Origin: Variovorax sp. DXTD-1 | GTDB taxonomy: Bacteria; Pseudomonadota; Gammaproteobacteria; Burkholderiales; Burkholderiaceae_C | DNA: 64,000 bases | Direction: 5' to 3' | NCBI RefSeq assembly: GCF_003984625.1 | Contig: NZ_RWKH01000028.1 | Coordinates: 1-64,000 of the forward strand | Shown here: positions 33,388-41,927 of the stretch, in pieces | Layout: each line of letters begins with the position of its first letter | Position numbering within the stretch: the stretch's first letter is position 1 | Notes under the pieces: model-generated | Seen by the model: the letters and a program-made list of their open reading frames with translations, nothing else | The model's database searches: none | What the model was told of the DNA's origin: nothing | Made by a program: the position numbers and the translations under genes

Positions 33388-34403
33388 TGTTCGGTGGCAA
33401 TGGCCACCCGTGTCCAGGCCTCCTTGAGCGCCTGCTGGCTTTGCCGGGGCAACACACCCAACCGCACGTGGCCCGGCAGGCCGAAGGAGGCACAGTCGCG
33501 CAGCTTGATGCCTTCAGCGCGCAATTCTGCGGCGAGCTTCGGATACGGCACATCGGTGCGCGCGCAGAAGAAGTTGGCGTCGCTCGGCAGGCACTGCCAT
33601 CCCAGCGATTCGCAGAGGGCGCGCTGCTGCGCTTTCCATGCTCGCAAGGTGTTCAGGCTTTGCGCGAGCCACGCCTGGGCTTCGTCGCCGACCCAGGTTT
33701 CGAGCAGTGCCACGCCGTGTGCGCCGATGGGCCATGAAGGTGACAGTTGCTCGATGCGCTGATTCAGCGCCGCGGCCTTGTCGTTTTCCGGTGCGATGGC
33801 ATAGGCAGCGCGAACTCCCGTCAAGCCCATCGCCTTGTTCGGCGTCCAAACCTGCCAGACGCGGTTGCGCTGTGCCGCATCGAACGACGGCCGGCCTTCG
33901 AGACGCAGCGGCTCGTAGGCCATGTCGAGCACGCAGGCACCGTCCGCGTCCGCGTGCGGCGCGAGATCGGCCTGGCCCAGCGGGCTCGAGGGCTCGCAGC
34001 ACCAGCGCAGTGCCGACTTTCCCCGCGGTTCGGCGGTGCGCAGCACCTGCAAGCCCCAGGCCGATGCCGCACGCTCGTAGTCGCCATAGCTGTGTGCGGG
34101 CAGGCAGACCTCCAGTCCGCCGCCCTGCGCCCAGGCGGCACTGATGCGGTGAATGAATTCGCTCGCGCTTGCCGCAATCACCACGCGCTCGGCCTCCACT
34201 CCATGAAAGGCTGCCAATGTGCGGCGCAGCGACGTGTAGGCTGGGTCTGAATAGTGCGTTGCATCGGCTGCGCGCAACGCTGCCAGAACGGCAGGGCATG
34301 GGCCCGCCGCGTTGCCGTTGGTCGAGAAATCGTGCCGCGCCGCGCCGGCCTCGTCGGGGCCGCCATGCAGTGCACGGGCTGATGTCGTTCGTTCCAGTGT
34401 CAT
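33384..34403 (-). CDS. cobD: Threonine-phosphate decarboxylase-like PLP enzyme (cobalamin linker synthesis)
   Basis: A 339-residue PLP-dependent class I/II aminotransferase-fold protein. By homology and position it is the CobD/CobC-type enzyme that provides the aminopropanol (phosphate) linker that CbiB attaches to cobyric acid. The PLP Lys is in VWTPNKAMGLTGVRAAY and the cofactor Asp region in ACVLDMAYEPL. ATG at 34403 overlaps the cbiB stop (34400-34403). A frame to 34778 only runs through cbiB. The choice between decarboxylase and simple aminotransferase rests mainly on context. Confidence 0.8.
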   Translation of the reverse strand: MTLERTTSARALHGGPDEAGAARHDFSTNGNAAGPCPAVLAALRAADATHYSDPAYTSLRRTLAAFHGVEAERVVIAASASEFIHRISAAWAQGGGLEVCLPAHSYGDYERAASAWGLQVLRTAEPRGKSALRWCCEPSSPLGQADLAPHADADGACVLDMAYEPLRLEGRPSFDAAQRNRVWQVWTPNKAMGLTGVRAAYAIAPENDKAAALNQRIEQLSPSWPIGAHGVALLETWVGDEAQAWLAQSLNTLRAWKAQQRALCESLGWQCLPSDANFFCARTDVPYPKLAAELRAEGIKLRDCASFGLPGHVRLGVLPRQSQQALKEAWTRVAIATEH

Positions 34404-35350
34404 GCCCACCTCGCAATGGCGAAGATCGCCAATGATGCACACGCCGCCAGCGCCAGCGCGGCCCTGCCGCCCAGTTGCGCTGCGCGCCGAGTGTCGGCCG
34501 CTTCGGCGCGGCGCCCTTGCGCATTCAAGGCGTACACGCCGGGCTTGGCCAGCCGCACGCCAAGCAGCAATGCCATCGCCGCCATTGGCCACCCGCTGTT
34601 GGGCGAAGGCGTGCGGCGCGCCTCCGGCGCCAGCCCGCGCGGCCACTTCCGCCCCGCGAGTGCAAGCAGCAGCACGGTGAGCCGTGCGGGCAGCCACGAA
34701 AGCACGTCGTCCGCGCGCGCGGCCCATTTGCCGAACCATGTCCAGTCGCGGCCATTGCGCTCGCCGCGGTAGCCCCACATGGCATCGGCCGTGTTGGCGA
34801 AGCGATAGACCGCCGCGCCCGGCAAGCCCAGCAGCACGAACCAGAACAGCGGCGCGACCAGCGAATCGTTGAGGTTCTCGGCCAGCGACTCGATGGCGCT
34901 TTCGCGCACTTCGCTTTCACTGAGCATGGAGACGTCCCGGCTCACCAACCGGGCGAGCTGCGCACGGCCGGTCTCCAGCGACACCGCGAGCGCCGCCTCC
35001 ACGGCAAGCACTTCATTGCGCAGCATGCGCCATGCGAAGAGCGGCTTCAATGCAAGTGCAAGCACTACGGCGGTCGCCCAGCCGGGCAGCCATAGCAGTG
35101 CGGTCGCCTGCACCGTCAGAGCCACGGCGCCAACCACCATTGCACCAACGCACCAGGCCAGCGCGCCCTTAAGGAACAGCGGCAGATCGCGCGGCCTCGC
35201 ATCGGCCGCGAGCGGCGCGATTGGCGCGAGGCGGGAACCGATCCAGCCAAGGTAGTGCCCCATCCACACCACAGGATGCCGGCGCGCCGGCGGCTCGCCC
35301 AACCATCGGTCGATGGCCAGCGCCAGCCACAAAGCGGCTGCGGCAGCCAA
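34400..35350 (-). CDS. cbiB: Adenosylcobinamide-phosphate synthase
   Basis: An inner-membrane protein of 316 residues that joins aminopropanol or its phosphate to adenosylcobyric acid. The N-terminal DRWLGEPPARRHPVVWMG and the central ESLAENLNDSLVAPLFWF, FANTADAMWGY and ADDVLSWLPARLT are the full family signatures. It is 4 bases downstream of cobO and overlaps cobD. Confidence 0.93.
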   Translation of the reverse strand: MAAAAALWLALAIDRWLGEPPARRHPVVWMGHYLGWIGSRLAPIAPLAADARPRDLPLFLKGALAWCVGAMVVGAVALTVQATALLWLPGWATAVVLALALKPLFAWRMLRNEVLAVEAALAVSLETGRAQLARLVSRDVSMLSESEVRESAIESLAENLNDSLVAPLFWFVLLGLPGAAVYRFANTADAMWGYRGERNGRDWTWFGKWAARADDVLSWLPARLTVLLLALAGRKWPRGLAPEARRTPSPNSGWPMAAMALLLGVRLAKPGVYALNAQGRRAEAADTRRAAQLGGRAALALAACASLAIFAIARWA

Positions 35351-35354
35351 TGGC

Positions 35355-35924
35355 TCAATCCTCGATGCCGCGCTGCGCGGGAATCCCGGCCTTGAAGGCG
35401 TGCTTGACCATGGTCATGTCGGTCACGGTGTCGGCCAGCTCGACGATCTCGGGCGGGCACCGGCGGCCGGTGAGCACCACGTGCACATGCTTCGGCCGCT
35501 CGCGCAGCGTTTCGAGCACGCCGTCGAGCGGCAGCCAGCCGTAGATCAGCGGATAGGTGATCTCGTCGAGCACCACCAGAAAGAACTCGCCCGAAAGAAT
35601 GGCCGCCCTGGCCTTTTCCCAGCCGTCGCGCGCCAGCTGGCCCGAACGTTCTAGGTCCTGGCTCTTCCAGCTGAAACCGTCTCCCAGGCCTTCGATGGGG
35701 ATGCCGATCTGCTCGAACATGCGGTGCTCGCCGAAACGTGCCGAGGGCACTTTCATGAACTGGTAGATCTTCACGGCCTTGCCGCGCCCGTGGGCTCGCA
35801 GCGCCAGGCCGAAGGCAGCCGTGCTCTTGCCCTTGCCGTCACCGGTGTTGACGATGACGATGCCGCGGCGCTCGCCCTCGGGTTTGTCGTAGGGCTTGTC
35901 GCTGGGGGGAGTTTCGATCTGCAT
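35355..35924 (-). CDS. cobO: Cob(I)yrinic acid a,c-diamide adenosyltransferase
   Basis: A 189-residue BtuR/CobA-type adenosyltransferase that moves the 5'-deoxyadenosyl group from ATP to cobalt. The P-loop is IVNTGDGKGKSTAAFG, and VLDEITYPLIYGWL and LTGRRCPPEIVELADTVTDM follow. It serves salvage of corrinoids as well as synthesis. It lies between btuD (21-base gap) and cbiB on the minus strand. Confidence 0.94.
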   Translation of the reverse strand: MQIETPPSDKPYDKPEGERRGIVIVNTGDGKGKSTAAFGLALRAHGRGKAVKIYQFMKVPSARFGEHRMFEQIGIPIEGLGDGFSWKSQDLERSGQLARDGWEKARAAILSGEFFLVVLDEITYPLIYGWLPLDGVLETLRERPKHVHVVLTGRRCPPEIVELADTVTDMTMVKHAFKAGIPAQRGIED

Positions 35925-35945
35925 GGTGTGGTGTTCTGAAGTCGT

Positions 35946-36728
35946 TCAAATCGGCAATGCAATCCACTGGTCCGCCACGCGATGCACACGAATGCGATGG
36001 TCGAACACCTGCTCGAGCGCCGCATGGGTGGCAGGGTCGCTGCTGCTGCCTTGGTGCACCACGCGGCCATGATTCATCACGACCAACTCGTCGGCCGCAA
36101 GTGCCATCGGCAGTTCGTGCAGCACGCTGACCACGGTGCGGCCCTCGGCCACCAATGCACGCGCGGTCTGCATCCAGTCGGCCTGGTGCGGCGGGTCGAG
36201 ATTGGCGAGCGGCTCGTCCATGAGCAGCAGCTCGGCTTCGACCGCGAGCGCGCGCGCCATCAGCACGCGCTGCCGTTCGCCGCCGGAGAGCTGGCCCAGC
36301 GGCCGTTCGCGCCACTCCCAGGCCTGCGTGCTGCGCAACGCTCTTTCCACGGCTTCGCGGTCTTCCGCGCTCGGTGCTGCAAGCCAGCGCTGGTGCGGCA
36401 AGCGGCCGAGCATCGCAATGTCGTAGACCATCAGGTCGTCGGCGCTGCCCTCGCCCGCCGCGCCGCTCTGGCCCAGCCACGAAAGGCGCTGTGCGCGAAT
36501 ACGGCCCGGCACCTTGGCCGCGGGCTCGCCGAAAAGGAAAACCTCGCCGCGGTGCGGAAGCAAGCCCGCAAGCGCCTTGAGCAAGGTCGACTTGCCCGCG
36601 CCGTTCGGCCCGACGATGCTGGTCCATCGCGCGGCGCCCAGCTGAAGATCGATGCCGTGCAGCACCTCGGTGCTGCCGAGCGTTGCGCTCAAGCCGCGTG
36701 CCTCGATCGCGGAAATGCGGCCGCTCAT
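35946..36728 (-). CDS. btuD: Cobalamin ABC transporter ATP-binding protein
   Basis: A 260-residue ATPase of the FecE/BtuD type. Walker A is GPNGAGKST (about 40), the signature LSGGERQRVLMARAL, and Walker B LLLMDEPLANLD, with the switch His in VSVLHEL. It would power uptake of B12 or cobinamide through the adjacent permease. ATG at 36728 overlaps the permease stop (36725). Ferric siderophore transport is the main alternative by sequence alone, but the cob context and riboswitch favour corrinoids. Confidence 0.9.
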   Translation of the reverse strand: MSGRISAIEARGLSATLGSTEVLHGIDLQLGAARWTSIVGPNGAGKSTLLKALAGLLPHRGEVFLFGEPAAKVPGRIRAQRLSWLGQSGAAGEGSADDLMVYDIAMLGRLPHQRWLAAPSAEDREAVERALRSTQAWEWRERPLGQLSGGERQRVLMARALAVEAELLLMDEPLANLDPPHQADWMQTARALVAEGRTVVSVLHELPMALAADELVVMNHGRVVHQGSSSDPATHAALEQVFDHRIRVHRVADQWIALPI

Positions 36729-37735
36729 GCCACGCCTCCCCGCGCGCTGCGCCTGTGCATCAGCCACAGCAGATAGCTGCCGCCGAGCACGGCGGTGAGC
36801 ACGCCCACCGGCAGTTCCTGCGGGGCAATGAGCCAGCGCGCAGCAAGGTCGGCGGACATCAGCAGCAGTCCGCCCATGGCCGTGGACAGCACGATCAACC
36901 CGGCATGCGTGGTCTTGACGACGGAGCGCACCAGGTGCGGCGAGGCCAGGCCCACGAAAGCGATCAGGCCGGTTTGCGCCACGGCCGCGCCGGTGGCCAG
37001 CGCGAGCACCACCACCAGCGCGGCGCGCATGGCGCCCAGCGGCAAGCCAAGGCTCCTTGCGGTCGCCTCTCCCAGCGAAAGGCTGTCGAGCACCGGCGCA
37101 AGCGCCCAGCCCAGCAGCAGGCACACCACGCCGGCAGCCGCCATCACGGCGCATGCGCTCCAGCCGACCAGGCCCGTGCTGCCGAGAATGAAGCCCTGGA
37201 TGGCCTGCAGGACATCGGCCGAAGCAATGGTGATCAGGTCTTTGGCGGCGCCGAGCACCACGCCGACGATCACGCCCGCCAGCAGCAGCCGAAGCGTCTG
37301 CTGCACGCCGCGCGCGAGCAGCAGCGTGAGCATCACCGCGAGCACCGCCCCCACGAAGGCCGCGCCGGTAAGGCCAAGGCGCAGTGCCCATTGCATGTTT
37401 GCGACCGAGCCGCCGAACAGCATGAGCGCCACTGCCACGCCGAGCGAAGCGCCCGATGCACTGCCGAGCAGATAGGGATCGGCCAGCGGATTGCGAAACA
37501 GCCCCTGCGCCACCGCGCCGGCGAGACCGAGCAGCGCGCCCGCGAGCCAGGCGCCCAGCGTGCGCGGCAGCCGGATGTCCCACACGATCTGCAGTGCCAC
37601 CGGATCGCGCCATGCCGCCAGCACGCTTTCGAAGCCGGTGCTGCCGATGCCCAGCCCGATCAGCGCGAATGCAATGCCCAGGCCGAGCAAGGCAATGCCG
37701 AAGAACCAGACCCTGCGCTGATGGTGCGTGTGCAT
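36725..37735 (-). CDS. btuC: Cobalamin ABC transporter permease (FecCD/BtuC family)
   Basis: A 336-residue inner-membrane permease with about 10 helices. Family signatures RLPRTLGAWLAGALLGLAGA, GLFRNPLADPYLLGSASGAS and GLIAFVGLASPHLVRS are complete. It is the membrane partner of the ATPase that it overlaps and of the binding protein upstream. ATG at 37735 (MHTHHQRRVWF) gives the standard length. Confidence 0.92.
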   Translation of the reverse strand: MHTHHQRRVWFFGIALLGLGIAFALIGLGIGSTGFESVLAAWRDPVALQIVWDIRLPRTLGAWLAGALLGLAGAVAQGLFRNPLADPYLLGSASGASLGVAVALMLFGGSVANMQWALRLGLTGAAFVGAVLAVMLTLLLARGVQQTLRLLLAGVIVGVVLGAAKDLITIASADVLQAIQGFILGSTGLVGWSACAVMAAAGVVCLLLGWALAPVLDSLSLGEATARSLGLPLGAMRAALVVVLALATGAAVAQTGLIAFVGLASPHLVRSVVKTTHAGLIVLSTAMGGLLLMSADLAARWLIAPQELPVGVLTAVLGGSYLLWLMHRRSARGGVA

Positions 37736-37755
37736 GAAGAATTCTTGCGGCTTTT

Positions 37756-38628
37756 TTAACCGGCCTTTTCCGCCAGGCAGCGTGCCATCAACCGCGCAGC
37801 CTCGTCCATACGCGGGCCGGGGCGCACGAGCACGTCGGACTCGTCGGCGCTGAAGCGGCAGATGCGGCCTTCGCGCACCGCACGGATGCCGCCCCAGCCC
37901 GGGCGCTGTTCCAGCCCTTGCGCGCTGCGCACGCTGACCATGATGAGATCGGGATTGGCGCGCACCACGTATTCGGGGTTGAGCTTGGGAAACGGCCCGA
38001 GCGCCGCCGGCACGATGTTCTTCGCACCCAGCCGCGTGAGCGTTTCGCCGATGAACGACGACTCGCCGGCCGCGAACGGTGCGCTGTTGACCTCGAAGTA
38101 AACGCGCAGGCCCTTCGCGCGGTCTGGCAGCGATTGCGCCGCAGCCGACACGCTGGCGTCGATCACGCGCCACACGTTCGGCGCCTCGCGGCTGCCAAGC
38201 ACCTGGTCGAGCTTGCCGAGCACGCGCCGCACGTCGGCATGGCTCTTGGGTTCGAGCACCACCACCTTGAGGCCGAGCGCTTCGAGCCGCTGCGTCACGC
38301 GGGACGACTTGGCAAGCAGCACCGCGTCGGGCCGCAGCGCCACGATGGCCTCGACATTGGGGTCGAGCCCCCCGCCCAGCTGCGGCAACGCGCGCACCGC
38401 ACTCGGCGAATTGGAATAGTTGTCGACACCCACCAGCCGCGAGCAGGCACCGAGCGCGCAGACCCCTTCGGTCAACGACGGCAGCAGCGTGACGATGCGC
38501 TGCGGCGGCTGCGGCAGCGTCACGGTAACGCCGCGCTCGTCCGTTACTTCCAGGGCGTGCGCGGCCAGCGAAAGAACACCAAGGCCGAGTACGGCCGAAA
38601 AAAATCGAATCCAGTGCTTCATCTTCAT
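37756..38628 (-). CDS. btuF: Periplasmic cobalamin-binding protein (BtuF-like)
   Basis: A 290-residue class III binding protein. A signal peptide (MKMKHWIRFFSAVLGLGVL...AHA) leads to the mature start LEVTDERGVTVTLPQPPQRI. LLPSLTEGVCALGACSRLVGV and PQLGGGLDPNVEAIVALRPDAV are typical of BtuF and related heme/siderophore receptors. ATG at 38628 overlaps the cobU stop (38625). The 20-base gap to the permease gene and the riboswitch upstream support a corrinoid ligand. Confidence 0.88.
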   Translation of the reverse strand: MKMKHWIRFFSAVLGLGVLSLAAHALEVTDERGVTVTLPQPPQRIVTLLPSLTEGVCALGACSRLVGVDNYSNSPSAVRALPQLGGGLDPNVEAIVALRPDAVLLAKSSRVTQRLEALGLKVVVLEPKSHADVRRVLGKLDQVLGSREAPNVWRVIDASVSAAAQSLPDRAKGLRVYFEVNSAPFAAGESSFIGETLTRLGAKNIVPAALGPFPKLNPEYVVRANPDLIMVSVRSAQGLEQRPGWGGIRAVREGRICRFSADESDVLVRPGPRMDEAARLMARCLAEKAG

Positions 38629-39209
38629 GCGGCAGGCGCCTTCAAGGTCAACGGCAGCCCGGCCGCCATCAGCGTGACGCGATGGCATGCGGCCGCCACT
38701 TCCTGGTTCATGCGGCCCAGCGTATCGACGAAGGCACGCGTTTCCCGGCCGAGCGGAATCACGCCCAGCCCGATTTCGTTGCCAACCAGCACCACCGGCC
38801 CGCGCGCCTCTCGCAGGGCGATGAGCAGCATGGCGACGTGCGCCGCGGGCGTGCGCGTGGCCGGCTTGGCGCCCTCGGAGCGCAGCGGCATCAGCAAATT
38901 GGTAAGCCACAACGTAAGGCAGTCGACCACCACCAGCGTTTCGGGCGCACTCTCGGAGACGATGGCGCGCGCCAGCTCCACCGGCTCTTCCACGGTGCGC
39001 ATGGCTGGCACGCGCCGGGCGCGGTCGGCCTGGTGGCGCGCGATGCGCTCGCGCATCTCGTCGTCGAAGGCTTGGGCGGTGGCTATGAGCACGGCGCGCC
39101 GCGCAGCCGGCGCCTCGGCCATCCAGTCGATGGCGCGCTGCTCGGCGCGGCGCGACTTGCCGCTCTTCTGGCCCCCGAGGATGAATTCATGCGCAATGGT
39201 CATGGGCAT
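38625..39209 (-). CDS. cobU: Adenosylcobinamide kinase/guanylyltransferase
   Basis: A 194-residue bifunctional enzyme that phosphorylates adenosylcobinamide and then transfers GMP to it, giving the substrate of CobS. The P-loop is LGGQKSGKSRRAE, and the guanylyltransferase signature VVLVGNEIGLGVIPLGRETR is complete. It follows btuB by 36 bases and overlaps btuF. With CbiB present, both salvage of cobinamide and use of cobyric acid are possible. Confidence 0.94.
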   Translation of the reverse strand: MPMTIAHEFILGGQKSGKSRRAEQRAIDWMAEAPAARRAVLIATAQAFDDEMRERIARHQADRARRVPAMRTVEEPVELARAIVSESAPETLVVVDCLTLWLTNLLMPLRSEGAKPATRTPAAHVAMLLIALREARGPVVLVGNEIGLGVIPLGRETRAFVDTLGRMNQEVAAACHRVTLMAAGLPLTLKAPAA

Positions 39210-39245
39210 CTTTCTTCCTTTCGGGTTGCCGGCGGCAAAGCGTGC

Positions 39246-41189
39246 TTAGTGCGGCGTCCACTTCAGGCCGATGTAGGCATTGCGGCCGCCGGTGGCGTAG
39301 CCGCGTGCCAGCGTGTAGTCCTTGTCGCCCACATTGTCGACGCGCGCCACCAGGCCGATGTCGCGCGTGATCTGCGTGCTGGCCACGAGGTTCAGCACGG
39401 TGTAGCCGCTCAGCGTGCGGGTGTTGGCGGCATCGTCGAAGCGCTTGCTCGACGACTGCACCTCGGCGCCCAGCGTCCAGCCGGCAACGCGCCAGTCGGC
39501 ACCCAGCGTGCCGTGGCGGCGCGCGCGGCGTGCGAGCAGGTTGTCGGTTTCCAGGTCGCGCGGATCCTGGAAGTCCACTGATGCGCGCAGCGTCACATCG
39601 CCGATGCGGTGGCCGCCCGAAAGTGTGATGCCCCGGTAGCGCGCACGCGCCGTGCTGGCGTAGCAGCCAAATCCGGAATCGCAATTCGTGGCTCCGCCGT
39701 CGAACACGATCAGATCGTTGACTCGGTTCTGGTACACGACGATGCCCGCATGCGTGCCGCCGTCGGCGTATTGCAAGCCAAGCTCGACGTTGCGGCTCGA
39801 CTCCGGCTTGAGGGCCGGCGTGCCGTATTCGCTGAAGCGCTGGTACAGCGTGGGTGCGCGGAATGCGGTTCCGGCCGACACGGTGGCGCGCAGCTTCGGC
39901 GTGATGGCGTAGCCGTACGCGGCGCTGCCGGTGGTCTTGCCGCCGAATTCGCTGTCGTCGTCATGCCGCACATGCAACTGGAGCGAATGCGCGCCCTGCA
40001 CGAAACCGTAGCCCAGCGAAACCGCGTCCTGCGAGCGCTTGCGCGAAAGCAGGCCGGTGAAGGTGGTGGGTGCATTCTCGAGCGCGTCTTCACGGCGTTC
40101 AATGGTGCCCGTCACCAGATGCGGGCCAAAGCGCAATTCGTTCTGGAACAGGTAGCCGCGAAGGTTGGTCTCGGTGCGGTAGAACGAAGGCTGCGTCTTG
40201 TAGACCGATTGCGAATCGGTCACCTGCACGCGCGTGCTGTAGATGTCGTTCCACTTGGCGGACCATGAAAGCCCCGCCGTGCGCAGCGTGTTCTGCGAAA
40301 CGTCGTTGGTAAACCGGATCGGCGGCCGCGTCCTGGCGCTCACCGGCGAGTCGTAGCCCGCTTCGGTGTCGCTGTAGAGCAGCGTGGCCTCGAGCCGCTG
40401 GGCCGGGTTGATCTGGTAGCCCAGCCGCAGGTTGCCCGAGTCGTTGCGGTATGCGTCGCGGTCAGGGTCGGTCAGGCCGTCCCTGGAGGGTGTGCGCTTT
40501 TCAATCGGCAGCGCGTTGAAGCCTTTGCTCTCTTCATGCGCAACACCCAGCGAATAGTCGAACGCGCCCGACTTCCCGCTCACGCCCGCTTCCGCCTTGC
40601 GAAGGCCATGGCTGCCGAAGCCCACGCCCGCATAGGGCGCCACGCCCTCTTCGCCGCGCCGGGTAAAGAGCTGGACCACGCCGCCCACGGCGTCGGAGCC
40701 GTACACCGCCGCAGCAGGGCCGCGCAGCACTTCGATGCGGTCGATCTGCGCAAGCGGAATGCCCTCCCAGCCGGCACCGCCGGTCGATTGCGAATCGATG
40801 CGCACGCCGTCGATGTACACGGCGGTGAAGCGCGTGTCTGCGCCGCGGATGAACAGGCTGGTGGTACTGCCCGGGCCGCCGTTGCGCGTCATCTCGATGC
40901 CGGGCAGGCGCGCCAGCACGTCGGCCACGCCGACGGCGCCGCTGCGCTCGATGGTCTGGCGGTCGATGATGGACACGTCGCCCACCAGGTCCGACAGGGC
41001 TTGCGGCGTGCGGTTGGCCGTGACCACGGTTTCGCCCAGCGCGGGCGCTTCTTGCTGGGCATGCGCTGCCGAGGGCAGCTGGATCAGCGCCAGGCCGCCG
41101 AAAGCGGAAGCCAGCGCGAGCGGCAGGCAGGCAAGGCGGCGACGGCGCGCGGGAGCACGGCCGAGGGAAAGGGAAACGCAGGAAATCAT
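39246..41189 (-). CDS. btuB: TonB-dependent cobalamin receptor
   Basis: An outer-membrane beta-barrel receptor of 647 residues for vitamin B12 uptake. A long signal peptide ends at PSAAHAQ. The TonB box and plug follow (LGETVVTANRTPQALSDLV, GVADVLARLPGIEM, RIEVLRGPAAAVYGSDAVGG), then a barrel of about 500 residues ending in IGLKWTPH. At 647 residues it is close to E. coli BtuB (614). It leads the cobalamin operon behind a B12 riboswitch, which supports the ligand assignment. ATG at 41189 is chosen because the signal peptide starts there; a frame to 41282 runs into the riboswitch leader. Confidence 0.93.
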   Translation of the reverse strand: MISCVSLSLGRAPARRRRLACLPLALASAFGGLALIQLPSAAHAQQEAPALGETVVTANRTPQALSDLVGDVSIIDRQTIERSGAVGVADVLARLPGIEMTRNGGPGSTTSLFIRGADTRFTAVYIDGVRIDSQSTGGAGWEGIPLAQIDRIEVLRGPAAAVYGSDAVGGVVQLFTRRGEEGVAPYAGVGFGSHGLRKAEAGVSGKSGAFDYSLGVAHEESKGFNALPIEKRTPSRDGLTDPDRDAYRNDSGNLRLGYQINPAQRLEATLLYSDTEAGYDSPVSARTRPPIRFTNDVSQNTLRTAGLSWSAKWNDIYSTRVQVTDSQSVYKTQPSFYRTETNLRGYLFQNELRFGPHLVTGTIERREDALENAPTTFTGLLSRKRSQDAVSLGYGFVQGAHSLQLHVRHDDDSEFGGKTTGSAAYGYAITPKLRATVSAGTAFRAPTLYQRFSEYGTPALKPESSRNVELGLQYADGGTHAGIVVYQNRVNDLIVFDGGATNCDSGFGCYASTARARYRGITLSGGHRIGDVTLRASVDFQDPRDLETDNLLARRARRHGTLGADWRVAGWTLGAEVQSSSKRFDDAANTRTLSGYTVLNLVASTQITRDIGLVARVDNVGDKDYTLARGYATGGRNAYIGLKWTPH

Positions 41190-41251
41190 GAATGGACCGA
41201 ACGAACGTCTATGCCCGTCGCCGGCCTCCCCGCCAGCGTTTGGGCGCAATG

Positions 41252-41290
41252 GCTGCTTCATGCGCGCGAATCGATCGCGCATGCGGCAGC
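41252..41290 (-). promoter_or_regulatory. Strong leader hairpin between riboswitch and btuB
   Basis: Arms 41252-41266 and 41276-41290 pair through GCTGC/GCAGC and CATGCGCG/CGCGCATG around a 9-base loop. It lies between the aptamer and the btuB ATG (63 bases after it). No T-run follows, so it is not an intrinsic terminator. It may be part of the expression platform controlling translation. Confidence 0.4.
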
Positions 41291-41294
41291 CGCC

Positions 41295-41515
41295 TCGTTG
41301 GCCGGTATCCGGGCTGGCAGTGCGACCTCACCGCCTTCCCAGGCGCCTGTTTCAGGGCGCCCAGTGGCTTGATGGATGAGGTTGACGCGCGGAGGCGTCG
41401 ACTGCTTGACCGTTGCGGGGGCAGCGCAGGCGGCTTCGGCCTTGTCCCGCTTCCGGGGGGCGTTCACTCCTGCTTCCCGTTGAACCGCGGCGTGTGAACC
41501 ACGACGCAGGCACCA
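41295..41515 (-). ncRNA. Cobalamin riboswitch
   Basis: The minus strand upstream of btuB carries the conserved blocks of the cobalamin aptamer in order: TTCAACGGGAAGCAGG, CTGCCCCCGCAACGGT, AAGCCACTGG, TGGGAAGGCGGTGAGG and, as the B12 box, GCCAGCCCGGATACCGGCC. Spacing of about 200 nt matches the RF00174 class. High adenosylcobalamin would reduce expression of btuB and the genes behind it. Boundaries are approximate. The 513-base gene-free stretch 41190-41702 holds this element, the leader hairpin, and the two promoters listed separately. Confidence 0.93.
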
Positions 41516-41524
41516 ACGGGCGGA

Positions 41525-41530
41525 ATTCTA
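41525..41530 (-). promoter_or_regulatory. -10 box of the btuB operon
   Basis: TAGAAT on the minus strand would start transcription near 41518, just before the first conserved block of the riboswitch. No clear -35 was seen. It is supported by position and by the same motif before other genes in the window. Confidence 0.4.
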
Positions 41531-41688
41531 GGGCTTCTCCCAGTTGCCGCAGGCGCAGTAAGCCAAAAGTTGCGCAGACTGTGGTCCACATCGCATCGGA
41601 AAGTTTGGAAAGAGCAAGGTGCAGGCCGCAGAATCCGTCCCGGTCCTACGCGGCGTTCGGCGCCACGGGGGACCGCCCCCTGGGAAAC

Positions 41689-41694
41689 TACAAT
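41689..41694 (+). promoter_or_regulatory. -10 box of the coiled-coil/zapA genes, possible leaderless start
   Basis: TACAAT ends 8 bases before the ATG at 41703. A transcription start 7-8 bases downstream would fall at about 41701-41702, giving an almost leaderless transcript. No ribosome site is visible before the ATG, which agrees with that reading. Confidence 0.4.
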
Positions 41695-41702
41695 CGCCAA
41701 CC

Positions 41703-41927
41703 ATGCCCGCCTCCAGCCCCATCGACCAGATCGCCGAGCGTGTGGAACGCCTGCTCGTGCGTCATGAAGAGGTGCAGCGCACCAATGCGCTGCTGCAGGA
41801 GCAGGTCGAAGCGCTCACGCGCGAGCGCGATGCGCTGAAGTCGCGGCTCGCCGCGGCCCGCACGCGCCTCGACGCCCTGCTCGAGCGGCTGCCGGCCGAA
41901 CCACCTTCCGAAGATTCCCCCGCATGA
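41703..41927 (+). CDS. Small coiled-coil protein, ZapB/TIGR02449-like
   Basis: A 74-residue protein dominated by one coiled coil from about residue 8 to 62 (QIAERVERLLVRHEEVQRTN, then leucine-spaced LQEQVEALTRERDALKSRLA). It overlaps zapA by ATGA at 41924-41927. Small coiled-coil proteins of this type sit next to zapA in many proteobacteria and resemble ZapB. A role in Z-ring organisation is inferred from that. ATG at 41703 fits the -10 box just upstream; a frame to 41619 would start before the promoter. Confidence 0.7.
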   Translation: MPASSPIDQIAERVERLLVRHEEVQRTNALLQEQVEALTRERDALKSRLAAARTRLDALLERLPAEPPSEDSPA

